Assembly: GCA_013076295.1 (NCBI GenBank)
Contig: RQOL01000695.1
Location: forward strand, 62,001 to 126,000
Origin: Sanderia malayensis
Taxonomy: Eukaryota; Cnidaria; Scyphozoa; Semaeostomeae; Pelagiidae
Direction of reading: 5' to 3'
DNA length: 64,000 bases
A program made the position numbers and the translations under genes. This document shows positions 1 to 11,314 of this stretch, one piece after another. Under the pieces are notes generated by a model that saw only the letters and a program-made list of their open reading frames with translations, did not search any database and was not told the DNA's origin. Position 1 is the stretch's first letter; each line of letters begins with the position of its first letter.

Positions 1-1729
1 ATTGACATTGACAACACACCACACAAATTATGCACTACCTAAATTTCACGAATAATACATGTCATAAAACGTAAGAAGCACATAATCTTATATCATTTTC
101 CAATGCAGACAATGTATCTTAACTCTAGCATCCGCTTTTCTGAAATGTGGCCTACTCTCAAGAGATTTTATCAAATACTATATTTCCTCAAGTCTTATAC
201 GCTGGAAAAATGAATGAAAACCTTCACAAAAACCCTACAGATTTATTTTAAAGATGTAACTTGAAAGATCGCAATGATATAATACGATCTGGAAAACCTA
301 CTTACCGTCGCCAGTGACCCAGTGCAAGAGCAGAAGAGACGAAAGGAAGGACGCAATGCCAGCATGTTCTTTATTGAGTTCAGTCTTCTTTTCTTTCATG
401 GGTTGGGTCTTGGCTGGGTTAATTGTCAATCAGATAATCACGTCCAAACGAGGCTGCAAAACAATAGAATTTGTTGCATGATTTTGATTTATGCTATGTT
501 TCATCAACGTAGCAATTTTTCATGCTGGTGGTTGTGCTGTCCCATTATTCGTTTGCCAAATCTTGGATCGCAATGGAACTTGATGCTGAAATAAGAGAAA
601 GTAAAACTGAGAGAAACATTCATTTTGCCGCAGCTCAGGAGTAAGTAGTGTTTATTTTTAGTTTCACCCCATTTAAGTTCCCATATAATTGCTTAGGCCA
701 ATTGTATTTCACTCATTCATTGTCAACATATAGTTTCTTGAGGCCAAAATTGACAGCTCCGTTTATGTTTCATAGCTATTTATATTTAATGATTTGGGAA
801 AGAGTGTTTAATGCTGTACCCACATGTTTCAGTGGCTTTGATTTGGTTATAATATTTTCGTTGACGATTCTTTTCACTTTGTGGCTGCCTTCTTTGTCTT
901 ACTAGCCAAGCCCAATACTCCTATGAAACTCCTTTCACCATGCAATTTCCATTTCCCATCCCATTCATGATGATTATCAAGTACTTTTGCATTCGTTATC
1001 CACGGTGTCCAGTGCTTATCCTTATGTTCTATATGATTAAAACTAATGTAAAACCATTCCCAGCCGTGGAAATCTTTTCCGTATTGCAAGAGTGACACTG
1101 CATTTTTGCTGTCAGGGCTTTTAATATATTCTTAATACTACGTTACAATACAGTGAAGAAAGTCACAATTGTTATTCCAGTTAAACAAAATCGCTAATTA
1201 TGAAAAAGAAATTCTCCCTGACAACATATTTAACTCCCAACAGCTATCTTATCCAAATCTAATTCTTTATTACCCTTGATAGTAATAAACCAACATGTTA
1301 CTTACAATATAATTTGTCTCTTTCACTTTGTAGATCTACTGATGTACATGATTGTACAAATGCAAGTATTGGAGATTTCATACCTATTGCTTTATCAAAA
1401 TTCAATGCAACACTGTCATCTTATCATCGGAACAAAATCATACCTCTGTAAGTCAACATTAATTTAAATTCTGGATGCTCATCATAGATGGTCCTTTACT
1501 GTTTATATACAAAGGACCACTGGCAAGTGTCAATAGATGCATTCAACTGATAGCAGGCTAATTGTTGTTGTCCCTAAAACATAACAAACTTTGATGTTGC
1601 ATCTTATCTACTGTACGATCAGTACGAGGCTTACCTGATAAAAACGAGGATTTTGAAATGAAAAGGAGGCTGATCGCTAAAACTAATTTTGAGGCATGTT
1701 AAACACTACAATCGTGACAATAGATAGAC
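1..1729 (+). mobile_element. 3' subterminal region of a large Helitron (partial, enters from the left edge)
   Basis: This block is a near-identical reverse complement of 40043 to about 41730, where the same sequence forms the 3' subterminal part of large Helitron copy 2. It leads directly into a 3' hairpin module ending in CTAG at 1876-1879, so it is read as the 3' part of another large copy on the plus strand. Several short open frames occur, but none shows a recognisable domain. The block at about 400-700 is also a distant relative of 12770-13060 and 45000-45420 (shared tract resembling AACATAGATGAAAATCAT and a nearby TTTCAG). I see no other gene here. Confidence 0.7.
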
Positions 1730-1879
1730 AGGGGAGCGAGGGCGAGCCAAACCACTGTATGTGGGGTGGGAATGGGCATGAGCGTGAGCGAATGCAGCGC
1801 ACGAAGTGCGCCAACCACATTAAACTTTTTGAACTTGACGGGCTCCGGGAAGCGAGCGTATGCGAGCGCCCCCGGCTAG
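1730..1879 (+). repeat. Helitron 3' terminal hairpin module ending in CTAG
   Basis: On the plus strand the module contains hairpin GCGCAC-GAA-GTGCGC at 1797-1811, a second stem CCGGG...CCCGG at about 1845-1875, then CTAG at 1876-1879. A GC hairpin just before CTRR is the classical 3' terminus of Helitrons. The following bases (TCTCTTATATAATAAG from 1880) look like a Helitron 5' terminus. The module starts just after TAGATAGAC (1721-1729). Confidence 0.8.
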
Positions 1880-3345
1880 TCTCTTATATAATAAGATTGT
1901 TCCACACGTGACCAGGAGGAGCTCAACAATGGGTCATTGTCTCCGGAACAATCGACGTTCGAAAAAACAATGGGATCAAAGGAATTTCGTTGTATCCATA
2001 AAGGCTTTTTTTTGGGGTGCAAATAAGGATGCAAATCGGTATAGAAATGATCGCTGCATTGTGCTGATGACAGTGTACTATTTGGCTAATTTCTAACCCC
2101 AGCGGTTCCGGAGTTATGCCCCATTTTGTGCTCCGACTTTCTAGAAAGTTCCCCGGATGGAGTTAATGAGATGCAAAACGAGCAGGGAGAAACAGGTGTT
2201 TTCGTAGTTGAACGGGCGGCAAGTTGATCCGGTTTAACCGTGAATACGTGCCGGAAATCAATTGTAAAGACATGTCAATTGTTCTCAGGACCTGTGGAGA
2301 CAATGTGTGGACAATTATTTCAAGGTATTTCCTTTATTCAATTGTTTTTGCTTTAAATAGCACGAGTTTTGTTTTGTTTCACCTCACGTTTTTCTTTCGG
2401 CTCGAGGGCCTAACCAAAACACGAAGACAATTTTGATTTTCTCGGGTCGTTCTGGGTCGATTTTCTCCATTTAAACTTTCGATAACTGTTTATTTACACA
2501 AGAACTAAAGTTATATGGCTTTGTTTTTTTGTTTTGTTGATTTTCCTCTGTTTTTGGACAGTTTTGGCCGAGTTTGGGTTTTGCTGGAAAACACGAAATT
2601 TTCATGCCACACGCGTGTGTTTTGCATTCGGGAAAATTAAATTTTAAGCTGCCAAAACTTTGTTTTTTTCACCCAAATACTTTCGATAAATGTTCGCCAA
2701 GCTTTTAGCTTCATGTTGATATTTTCGTGGGGTGTGTAGGACAAAAATTGGCCACGCTAATTGAATTTGAAAGTTGGTGAATCGTGTTTTCAATGCTATT
2801 TTTTACAGGGGTTTGATGTCATGACTATTTTTGATGAAGAAAATCATGTCTTGGACTTCAAAAATTTACAACTAAAAATTGCGAAAAGCTTTTCATATGC
2901 ACCCAATTACTTTCGATACTTATTCGCCAAGGTATGAGCTTCATGTTGGTGTAATTTGAGTTAAAATGGACAAATTTTGACCAAGTTAGGGGAATTTTTG
3001 TGTTTTTAAAGTTAGCTGATGAATAAATTTTTTCACGGCTTTTCTGTTGGGCTGCACTAAATACTCTCTTAAAATTCAAAACAATACTGTTAAGAAATGT
3101 GAATATATTTATCGGATTCGCTGCTTCCTTTAGCTACAGTTTGATATATTCTTTATTACAGATTGAGTTTAAATTTTCCAAGATTGATTAAATTTTGGAA
3201 GGCAACTTTTTTTTTCAAACTTCACACTGAAGCTAGCAACTTTCGGAAGCGGCTTTCAGGGGGGCAGCGTGGGCGCGGGGCGGTCGCTTGGCAGGGGGGA
3301 AGATTCGACCTCCCACTTTACTTTCTTTACAAATTTGGCGTCGTG

Positions 3346-4783
3346 TGTATTGTAGGGTATGTATGGTAGGGTATGTATTATAGGTTATGTATTGTAGGGT
3401 ATGTATTGTAAGGTATGTTTTGTAGGGTATGTATCGTAGGTTGTATAGGGTATGTATCATGGGTATATATTGTACGGTATGTATTGTAGGGTATGTATTG
3501 TAGGATATGTAATGTAGGGTATGTATTGTAGGGTATGTATTGTAGGGTATGTATTGTAGGTGTATTGTAGGGTATGTATTGTAGGGTTATATTGTAGGGT
3601 ATGTTATTAGGGTATGTTTGTAGGTATGTTATGTAGGGTATGTATTGTAGGGTATGTTGTAGGGTATGTATTGTAGGGTATGTATTGTAGGGTATGTATT
3701 GTAGGTATGTATTGTAAGGTATGTATCGTAGGGTATGTATTGTAGGGTATGTATTGTAGGGTATGTATTGTAGGTAAGTATTGTAAGGTATGTATTGAGG
3801 TATGTATTGTAAGGTATGTTGTAGGGTATGTATTGTATGGTAAGTATTGTAGGGTATGTATTGTAAGGTATGTATTGTAAGGTATGTATCGTAGGGTATG
3901 TATTGTAGGGTATGTATTGTAGGGTATGTATTGTAGGTATGTATTGTAAGGTATGTTTGTAGGGTATGTATCGTAGGGTATGTATCATAGGGTATGTATC
4001 ATGTATATATTACGGTATGTATTGTAGGGTATGTTTTGTAGGATATGTAATGTAGGGTATGTATTGTGGGTATGTATTGTAGGGTATGTATTGTGGTAGT
4101 ATTGTAGGGTATGTATTAGGGTATGTATTGTAGGGTATGTTATTGGGTATGTATTGTAGGGTATGTTATGTAGGGTATATGGGTAGTATTTTAGGGTATT
4201 GTAGGGTATGTATTGTAGGGTATGTATTGTAAGGTATGTATTGTAGGTATGTATCGTAGGTATTGTAGGGTATTGTAGGTATGTATTGTAAGGTAAAGAT
4301 TGTAAGGTATGTATTGTAGAGTATTGTAAGGTATGTATTGTAGGGTATGTATTGTATGGTAAGTATTGTAGGGTATGTATTGTAAGGTATGTATTGTAAG
4401 GTATCGTAGGGTAAGGTATGTATTGTAAGGTATGTATCGTAGGGTATGTATTGTAGGGTATGTATTGTAGGGTATGTATTGTAGGGTATGTATTGTAGGG
4501 TATGTTATGTAGGGTATGTATTGTAGGGTATGTTATGTAGGGTATGTATTGTAGGGTATGTATTGTAGGGTATGTATAGTAGGGTATGTTATGTAGGGTA
4601 TGTATTGTAAGGTATGTATCGTAGGGTATGTATTGTAGGGTAAGTATTGTAGGGTATGTATTGTAGGGTATGTATTGTGGGTATGTATTGTAGGGTATGT
4701 ATTATAGGGTATGTATTATAGGGTATGTTATGTAGGGTATGTATTGTAGGGTATGTATTGTAGGGTATGTATTGTAGGGTATG
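3346..4783 (+). repeat. 14-bp minisatellite (GTAGGGTATGTATT on plus strand)
   Basis: About 1.4 kb of imperfect tandem copies of a 14-bp unit with variants GTAAGG, GTATCG and missing bases. It lies between the 5' region and the hairpin modules of unit L2. The long reading frames through it (Ile-Pro-Tyr-Asn-Thr-Tyr-Pro-Thr repeats) arise from the repeat itself. Confidence 0.9.
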
Positions 4784-5349
4784 TATGTATGTATGTATGT
4801 ATGTATGTATGTATGTATGTATGTATGTATGGGCATGAGCGGTAGCGAATGCAGCGCGCGAAGCGCGCCCACCAGATTAAGCTTTCTTTACTTCACGGGC
4901 TCCGGGGAGGGAGCGAAGCGACCGAACCCGGCTCATGTATGTATGTATGTATGTATATATGTATGTACGTATGTATGTATGTATGTATGTATGTATGTAT
5001 GTATGTATGTATGGGCATGAGCGGTAGCGAATGCAGCGCGCGAAGCGCGCCCACCAGATTAAGCTTTCTTTACTTGACGGGCTCCGGGGAGGGAGCGAAG
5101 CGACCGAACCCGGCTCATGTATGTATGTATGTATGTATGTATGTATGTATGTATGTATGTATGTATGTATGTATGTATGTATGTATGTATGTATGTATGT
5201 AGGTATGTAGGTATGTATGTATGTATGTATGTATGTATGTATGGGCATGAGCGGGAGCGAATGCAGCGCGCGAAGCGCGCCAACCACATTAAGCTTTTGT
5301 TGCTTGGGGGGCTCCGGGGAGGGAGCGAAGCGACCGGGCCCCCGGCTAG
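4784..5349 (+). repeat. (GTAT)n with three 107-bp hairpin modules, 3' end of unit L2
   Basis: Modules lie at about 4831-4937, 5012-5118 and 5243-5349, separated by pure tetranucleotide tracts. Each carries stem GCGCGC-GAA-GCGCGC and a GGCTCCGGGGAGGGAGCGAAGCG block. Only the last ends in CTAG. The others run from CCCGG into CTCATG and the next tetranucleotide tract. Confidence 0.85.
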
Positions 5350-5638
5350 TCTATATATACTATTCTACGATCACACGTGACCCGCCGACTGTGAACAATG
5401 CCCATTGTCTTTTGAACAATCGACGTTCGACCGAACAATGGGATCAAAGGAATTTCGTTGTGATCAAAAAGGCTTTTTTCCTTGGGGTCAATAAGGGTGC
5501 AAATTGGTATCAAAATGATCGCCGCATTGCGCTGATCACAGTAAAGCTTTCCGCTAATTTCTACTCCAAACGGTTCGGGAGTTATGGCCCATTTTGTGTT
5601 CCGACTTTCTAGAAAGTTCCGAGGACGGAGTTAATGAG

Positions 5639-5792
5639 ATGCAAAACGAGCAAGGAGAAGCACGTGTTTTTTTAGTTGAACGGGCGGCAACTTGCTCGGA
5701 TTTAACCACGAATACGTGCCGGAAATCAATTGTAAAGACGTGTCAATTGTTGTCAGGACCTGTGGAGACAATTGGTGAACAATTATTTCAAG
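5639..5792 (+). CDS. Conserved Helitron 5' leader ORF, first-exon-like (51 codons)
   Basis: The frame ATG-CAA-AAC starts 20 bp after the heat-shock element and stays open for 51 codons up to CAAG|GTATTTCC, a good splice donor. The predicted peptide starts MQNEQGEARVFLVERA and contains NTCRKSIVKTCQ. The same frame is open in units at 24225-24377, 26382-26534, 28561-28713 and 33553-33705 (all minus strand). It nearly reaches the donor at about 56551-56703, and stops or frameshifts interrupt it in the remaining units. I know no homologous family. It could be a real upstream exon or a transcribed leader with no product. Confidence 0.35.
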
Positions 5793-6814
5793 GTATTTCC
5801 TTTATTCAATTGTTTTTTGGCTTTAAATAGCACGAGTTTTGTTTTGTTTCACCTCACGTTTTTCTTTCGGCTCGAGGGCCTAACCAAAACACGAAGACAA
5901 TTTTGATTTTCTCGGGTCGTTCTGGGCCGATTTTCTGCATTTAAACTTTCGATAACTGTTTTTTAACACGAGAACTAATGTTATCTGGCTTTGTTTTTTT
6001 TGTTTTGTCGATTTTCCTCTGTTTTTGGACAGTTTTAGCCGAGTTTGGAGTTTGCTGGAAAATACGAAATTTTCAAGCAATACGCGTGTGTTTTGCATTT
6101 GCAAAAATTAATTTTGACCTGCCAAAACTTTGTTTTTTTCACCCAAATACTTTCGATAAATGTTTGCCAAGCTATTAGCTTCATGTTGATATTTTCGTGG
6201 GGTGTGTAGGACACAATTGGCCACGCTAATTGAATTTGAAAGTTGGTGAATCGTGTTTAAAGTGCTATTTTTGCACGGATTTGATTTCAGGGCTATTTTT
6301 GATGAAGAAAATGATGTATTGGACTTCAAAAATGTAAAACTAAAATTGCGAAAAGCCTTTCAAATGCACCCAATTACTTTCGATACTTATTCGCCAAGGT
6401 ATCAGCTTCATGTTGGTGTAATTTGAGTTCAAAAGGACAAATTTTGACCAAGTTAGGGGAATTTTTGTGTTTTTAAAGTTGGCTGATGAATAAATTTTTT
6501 CACCTGTTTGGTGTTGGGCTGCACTAAATACTCTCTTAAAATTCAAAACAACACTGTTAAGGAATGTGAATATTTTTAGCGGATTCGCTGTTGTCTTAGC
6601 TACAGTTTGATATAATTTTTTTACTGATTGAGTTTCAATTTTTCAGGATTGATTAAATTTTTGAAGGCAACTTTTTTTTTCAAACTTCACACTGAAGCTA
6701 TCAACTTTCGGAAGCGGCTTTTAGGGGGGCGGCAGCGCGGGCACGGGGCCGTCGCTTGGCAGGGGGGAAGATCCGACCTCCCACCTTTACTTTCTTTAGA
6801 AATGTTGCGTCGTA

Positions 6815-7500
6815 GTATGTATTGTAGGGTATGTATTGTAGGGTATGTATTGTATGGTTTGTCTTGTAGGGTATGTATTGTAGGGTATGTATTGTAAGGT
6901 ATGTATCGTAGGGTATGTATCGTAGGGTATGTATTGTAGGGTATGTATTGTAGGGTATGTATTGTAGGTATGTTTTGTAGGGTTTGTATCATAGGGTATG
7001 TATTGTAGGGTTTGTATTGTAGGGTATGTATTGTAGGGTATGTATAGTAGGGTATTTATTGTAGGGTATGTATTGTAGGGTATTTATTGTAGGGTATGTA
7101 TTGTAGGTATTTATTGTAGGGTATGTATTGTAGGTATGTATTGTAGGTATGTATTGTAGGGTATTTATTGTAGGGTATGTATTGTAGGGTATGTATTGTA
7201 GGGTATTTATTGTAGGGTATGTATTGTAGGGTATGTATTGTAAGGTATGCATTGTAGGGTATTTATTGTAGGGTATTATTGTAGGGTATGTATTGTAGGG
7301 TATTTATTGTAGGGTATGTATGTAGGGTATGTATTGTAGGGTATGTATTGTAGGGTATGTATTGTAGGGTATGTATTGTGGGTATTGTTGTAGGGTATGT
7401 ATTGTAGGGTATGTATTGTAAGGTATTTAATGTAGGGTATGTATTGTAGGGTATGTATTGTAGGGTATGTATTGTAGTGTATGTATTGTAGGGTATGTAT
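6815..7500 (+). repeat. 14-bp minisatellite of unit L3
   Basis: Tandem GTAGGGTATGTATT units with frequent GTATTTATT variants, ending in (GTAT)n at about 7490. It occupies the same position between 5' region and hairpin module as in all small units. Confidence 0.9.
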
Positions 7501-9045
7501 GTATGTATCGGCATGAGCGGCAGCGAATACAACGCGCGAAGCCGCCAACCAGATTAAGCTTTATCTACTTGACGGGCTCCGGGGAGGGAGCGAAGCGACC
7601 GAACCCGGCCCATGTATGTATGTATGTATGTATGTATGTATGTATGTATGTATGTATGTATGTATGTAGGTATGTAGGTATGTAGGTATGTATGTATGTA
7701 GGTATGTATGTATGTATGTATGTATGTATGGGCATGAGCGGGAGCGAATGCAGCGCGCGAAGCGCGCCAACCACATTAAACTTTTGTTGCTTGGGGGCTC
7801 CGGGGAGGGAGCGTAGCGACCGGGCCCCCGGCTATCTATATATAATAAAATGTGATCCACACGTGACCCGCCGACTCTGAACAATGACCTATTGTTTCTT
7901 GAACAATCCACGTTCGAAAAAACAATGGCAACGTTCCACCAAACAATGGGATCAAAGGAGCGGGGCTTGATATCATAAAGGCTTTTTTTTGGGGTGCAAA
8001 TAAGGGTGCAAATCGGCATAGAAATGATCGCTGCATTCTGCTCATCAAAGTAAACTATGTGGCTAATTTCTACTCCAAGCGTTTCGGGAGTTATGGCCAA
8101 TTTTGTGGTGCGACTTTCTAGAAAGTTCGGCCGACCCAGTTAATGAGATGCAAAACGAGCAGGGAGAAGCAGGTGTTTTTTAGTTTCACGGGCGGCAAGT
8201 TGCTCGGGTTTAAACGTGAATGCGTGCCGGAAATGAATTGTAAAGACGTGTCAATTGTTGTCAAGACCTGTGGAAACAATTGGTGAACAATTATTTCAAG
8301 GTATTTCCTTTATTCAATTGTTTTTGGCTTTAAATAGCACGAGTTTTGTTTTGTTTAACCTCACGTTTTTCTTTCGGCTCGAGGGCCTAACCAAAACACG
8401 AAGACAATTTTGATTTTCTTGGGTCGTTCTGGGCCGATTTTGTCCATTTAAATTTTCGATAACTGTTTATTTACACGAGAAACTAAAGTTATCTGGTGTT
8501 GTTATATTTGTTTTGTCAATTTTCCTCTGTTTTTCGACAGTTTTAGCCGAGTTTGGATTTTGCTGAAAAACACGAAATTTTCAAGCAACACGCGTGTGTT
8601 TTGCATTTGCGAAAATTAATTTTTAACCTGCCAAAACATTGTTTTTTTTCACCAAATACTTTCGATAAATGTTCGCCAAGCTATTAGCTTCGTGTTGGTG
8701 TAATTTGAGTTCAAATGGACTAATTTTGACCAAGTTAGGGAGGTTTTTGTGTTTTGAAAGTTGCCTGCTGAATAAATTTTTTCACGGCTTTTGTCTTGGG
8801 CTGCACTAAATACTCCCTTATAAAATTCAAAACAACACTGTTAAGAAATGTTAATATTTTAATCAGATTCGCTGTTTTCTTAGCTACAGTTTGATATATT
8901 TTTTATTAGACATTGAGTTTAAATTTTCCAGGATTGATTACATTTTTGAAGGCAACTATTTTTTTCCAAACTTCACACTGAAGTTATCAACTTTCAGAAA
9001 CGGCTTTCAGGGGGCGGCAGGGCGGGCGCTGCCAGGGGGGAAGAT

Positions 9046-9420
9046 GTAGGGTTTGTATTGTAGGGTATGTATTGTAGGTTATGTATGGTAGGGTATGTAT
9101 TGTAGGTTATGTATGGTAGGGTATGTAGTGTAGGTTATGTATTGTAGGGTATGTAGTGTAGGGTATGTATTGTAGGGTATGCTATGTAGGGTATGTATTG
9201 TAGGGTATGTATGTATGTATGTAGGGTATGTATGTATGTATGTATGTATGTAGGGTATGTATGTAGGGTATGTAGGGTATGTATGTATGTATGTATGTAT
9301 GTATGTATGTATGTATGTATGTATGTATGTATGTATGTATGTATGTATGTAGGGTATGTATATTATGTATAGTATTTATATATAGTATATAGGGTATGTA
9401 TTGATGTATATATTTATGTA
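9046..9420 (+). repeat. Short minisatellite, (GTAT)n and AT-rich transition of L4
   Basis: A few 14-bp units with GGTTATGTATGG variants pass into a pure (GTAT)n tract of about 60 bp at 9285-9350, then AT-rich DNA with TATGTATAGTATTTATATA. The counterparts lie at 22200-22540 and 52690-53080. Confidence 0.85.
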
Positions 9421-10102
9421 AGTATCTATAGTAAGTATCTATATATATTAATATGTAATGCTTCTATTTCTAACTTTTGTAATTCTTCAAAAAAGATCAC
9501 TGCAAAACAGACACTGTCCTTCTTTTTGAACAAATGATCTTCAATTAACAAATCTTAAAATGAACTCACCTCACTATAATAATGTTCACAAGGAATGACC
9601 ACAAACATTCACTTTTGTCTGGGCACCTGAAAAACAAGAAGAAATCATGTAATATACTTTATAGCATGTTGGCACATCTCAGTTCTTTTCATGTGGCCTG
9701 AAGTCTATAAATGTAAGTAATTTATTGTAACTGCAAATCATTAATTAATTACCTCCACCTCATGTGTTCACCAAGTCAAAAAACGTATTAAACCTTCTTA
9801 CCTTTGTCAACCTTCCATGGCCTACTCTACTTATATTGGTATTTTACCAGCAGCAATATTTCTGAAGATATAACAGATCACCAAAAATCAATGTACTTCT
9901 ATTCTCCACGTGTCCGAGAAATGGTGTATTTCTAGATATCATGCATAATAAGTCTACCAAATTATTTCTTCTATACTTAAAGGGTTCCCCTTCACAACCA
10001 CACTTCTCCCCATCATCAACGAAGACCAAGGCCGTTTTTCTCTTCGGTGCCAAGTACATGCTCTTGCTGTTGTTGTGTTCAACTGCCTTTCTGTCGAATC
10101 GA

Positions 10103-10276
10103 ATGGATCATCATGAGAATAATAATAACAACAACGAGGCACGCCGCCGAATAGAGGCCACAAAACTTTCAAATTGGCGCGAATTTCAAATAGCAATTGC
10201 GTGTTTACTTTCTTGCTACAGCAAATGTAAAATTTTTGTTCAACATCTAACGTTGTCAGAAATTGAAAGAAAATAA
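10103..10276 (+). CDS. Small Asn-rich ORF upstream of RepHel (57 aa)
   Basis: The ORF starts MDHHENNNNNNEARRR and runs 57 codons. A near-identical ORF occurs at 51850-52023 (minus) in copy 2. A diverged one with a changed C-terminus lies near 21430-21580 (minus) in copy 1. All lie upstream of the RepHel gene on its strand. The Asn tract comes from an (AAT/AAC)n microsatellite, so coding status is doubtful. No domain is recognised. Confidence 0.2.
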   Translation: MDHHENNNNNNEARRRIEATKLSNWREFQIAIACLLSCYSKCKIFVQHLTLSEIERK

Positions 10277-10434
10277 TATTAATATCTATATATTGAAAGA
10301 AAATTATTAGAAAGATTGTTTTACTTTGTTATTGGTGAGTTGAATGTTGAAATTTACCTTTTTTAAACAATCCTTATTTACACCGACAGCGTCTTCTTTA
10401 AAGCAACGTTGTCTTTCATTGCATCGCAATGCAC

Positions 10435-10492
10435 TGTCTTTTTAGCGTTTCTGTCATCTGCTTTTTAGCGTTTCTGTTATCTGGTTTCTCGG
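10435..10492 (+). repeat. Short direct repeat with TTTTTAGCGTTTCTGT in the Helitron leader
   Basis: Two adjacent copies of a roughly 21-bp unit (TTTTTAGCGTTTCTGTCATCT, then the TTATCT variant) stand next to a small CATTGC-ATC-GCAATG hairpin. The same arrangement is at about 21200-21260 and 51645-51700 in the other large copies. The role is unknown. It is conserved in all three leaders. Confidence 0.5.
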
Positions 10493-11214
10493 CTAATGTC
10501 TAGCCAGTTTTGTTATTAACAAAGTAAAGTAAAGTGAAGTTTTTTTATAAAGTAAGTATTTCACTCCTTCACTTCAGCATGACCTTTTATTCTCATTTCT
10601 TCACTCAATCTATCAACATAATAATATACAAGTTGACAATATGTTAAACATTCCTTAGTATCAATGGCAACTTTCTGTTTACAAGATAATCAATTCATCC
10701 AAAACATCTTTCTTCTTTTGTAAAAACAGGTTTTCAAACAAGTTCATTCCTCAGAATATTGGGTGAGTGTGACAAGAATTGTTCCTATACAAAGCCTATT
10801 TTAATTAATGTTTAAATGCCTCACCCTGTAATGTACATTCATATCCCAAATCTGAAGCTTAGCTACTATATTTAAAGTGGTATTAACAATTGCAACAATT
10901 TATTATCAATAGAAAGCAAATTTACTGCATAATGCAAATCAAATCTAGCCTCATAATACAAACACATCAAATGTGATTTATACATTTTTCTTTCCAAAAA
11001 TGAAAAGGATCATTAACTTCTCCAATTTATACATTATCAAAACTGTTTTCCTTATAGTTGTTAAAGAACACAATAGAAAGAGTGATGTAGGTCATAAGAG
11101 AAAGTGGTCAAATATTTTTATTTGCAAACTTTAAATAACCAATAATTTAATTCAACAATCAAGAGTAATCCCAAACATTTCTTACAATTATGTTTTAAAT
11201 TATTTATTTTATCT

Positions 11215-11314
11215 NNNNNNNNNNNNNNNNNNNNNNNNNNNNNNNNNNNNNNNNNNNNNNNNNNNNNNNNNNNNNNNNNNNNNNNNNNNNNNNNNNNNNN
11301 NNNNNNNNNNNNNN
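11215..11314. other. Assembly gap, exactly 100 N
   Basis: One hundred N is a common placeholder for a gap of unknown size. Both sides are Helitron sequence. To the left is a plus-strand leader region and to the right the 3' flank of a minus-strand copy. The element orientation flips across the gap, so the join need not reflect the true genome order. Confidence 0.95.

Larger units (their letters stand above)
1880..5349 (+). mobile_element. Non-autonomous Helitron unit L2 (3.47 kb)
   Basis: The 5' end TCTCTTATATAATAAG follows the CTAG of the preceding unit without a spacer, and the 3' end is CTAG at 5346-5349. In order it holds a long-type 5' region (1880 to about 3345) with CACGTG near the start and a heat-shock element at 2139-2151, a 14-bp minisatellite (about 3346-4783), and three hairpin modules separated by (GTAT)n. 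The two internal modules end in CCCGGCTCATG instead of CTAG. The short 5' leader ORF found in sister units is broken here by a TGA. No enzyme is encoded. Confidence 0.75.
5350..7834 (+). mobile_element. Non-autonomous Helitron unit L3 (2.49 kb)
   Basis: It begins TCTATATATACTATTC directly after the CTAG of L2. The 5' region (5350 to about 6815) has CACGTG near the start, an ATTGT/ACAAT cluster, a heat-shock element at 5607-5619 and an open 51-codon leader ORF with a splice donor. A minisatellite follows (about 6815-7500), then an internal module (about 7510-7612) and the terminal module (7729-7834). The 3' end reads CCGGCTA then TCTATATA, so the last G of CTAG is missing. Confidence 0.75.
7835..11214 (+). 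mobile_element. 5' portion of a large Helitron (L4), truncated by the assembly gap
   Basis: The unit starts TCTATATATAATAAAATG. Its long-type 5' region (to about 9045, heat-shock element 8116-8128) is followed by a short minisatellite and (GTAT)n (about 9046-9420). Then comes 9420-11214, nearly identical to the reverse complement of 50930-52740, the leader region upstream of the RepHel gene in copy 2. The RepHel gene would therefore lie on the plus strand to the right, but the sequence stops at the gap. It shares with copy 2 a diagnostic shortened junction (CTGCCAGGGGGGAAGATGTAGGG), so these two are sister copies. Confidence 0.7.
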
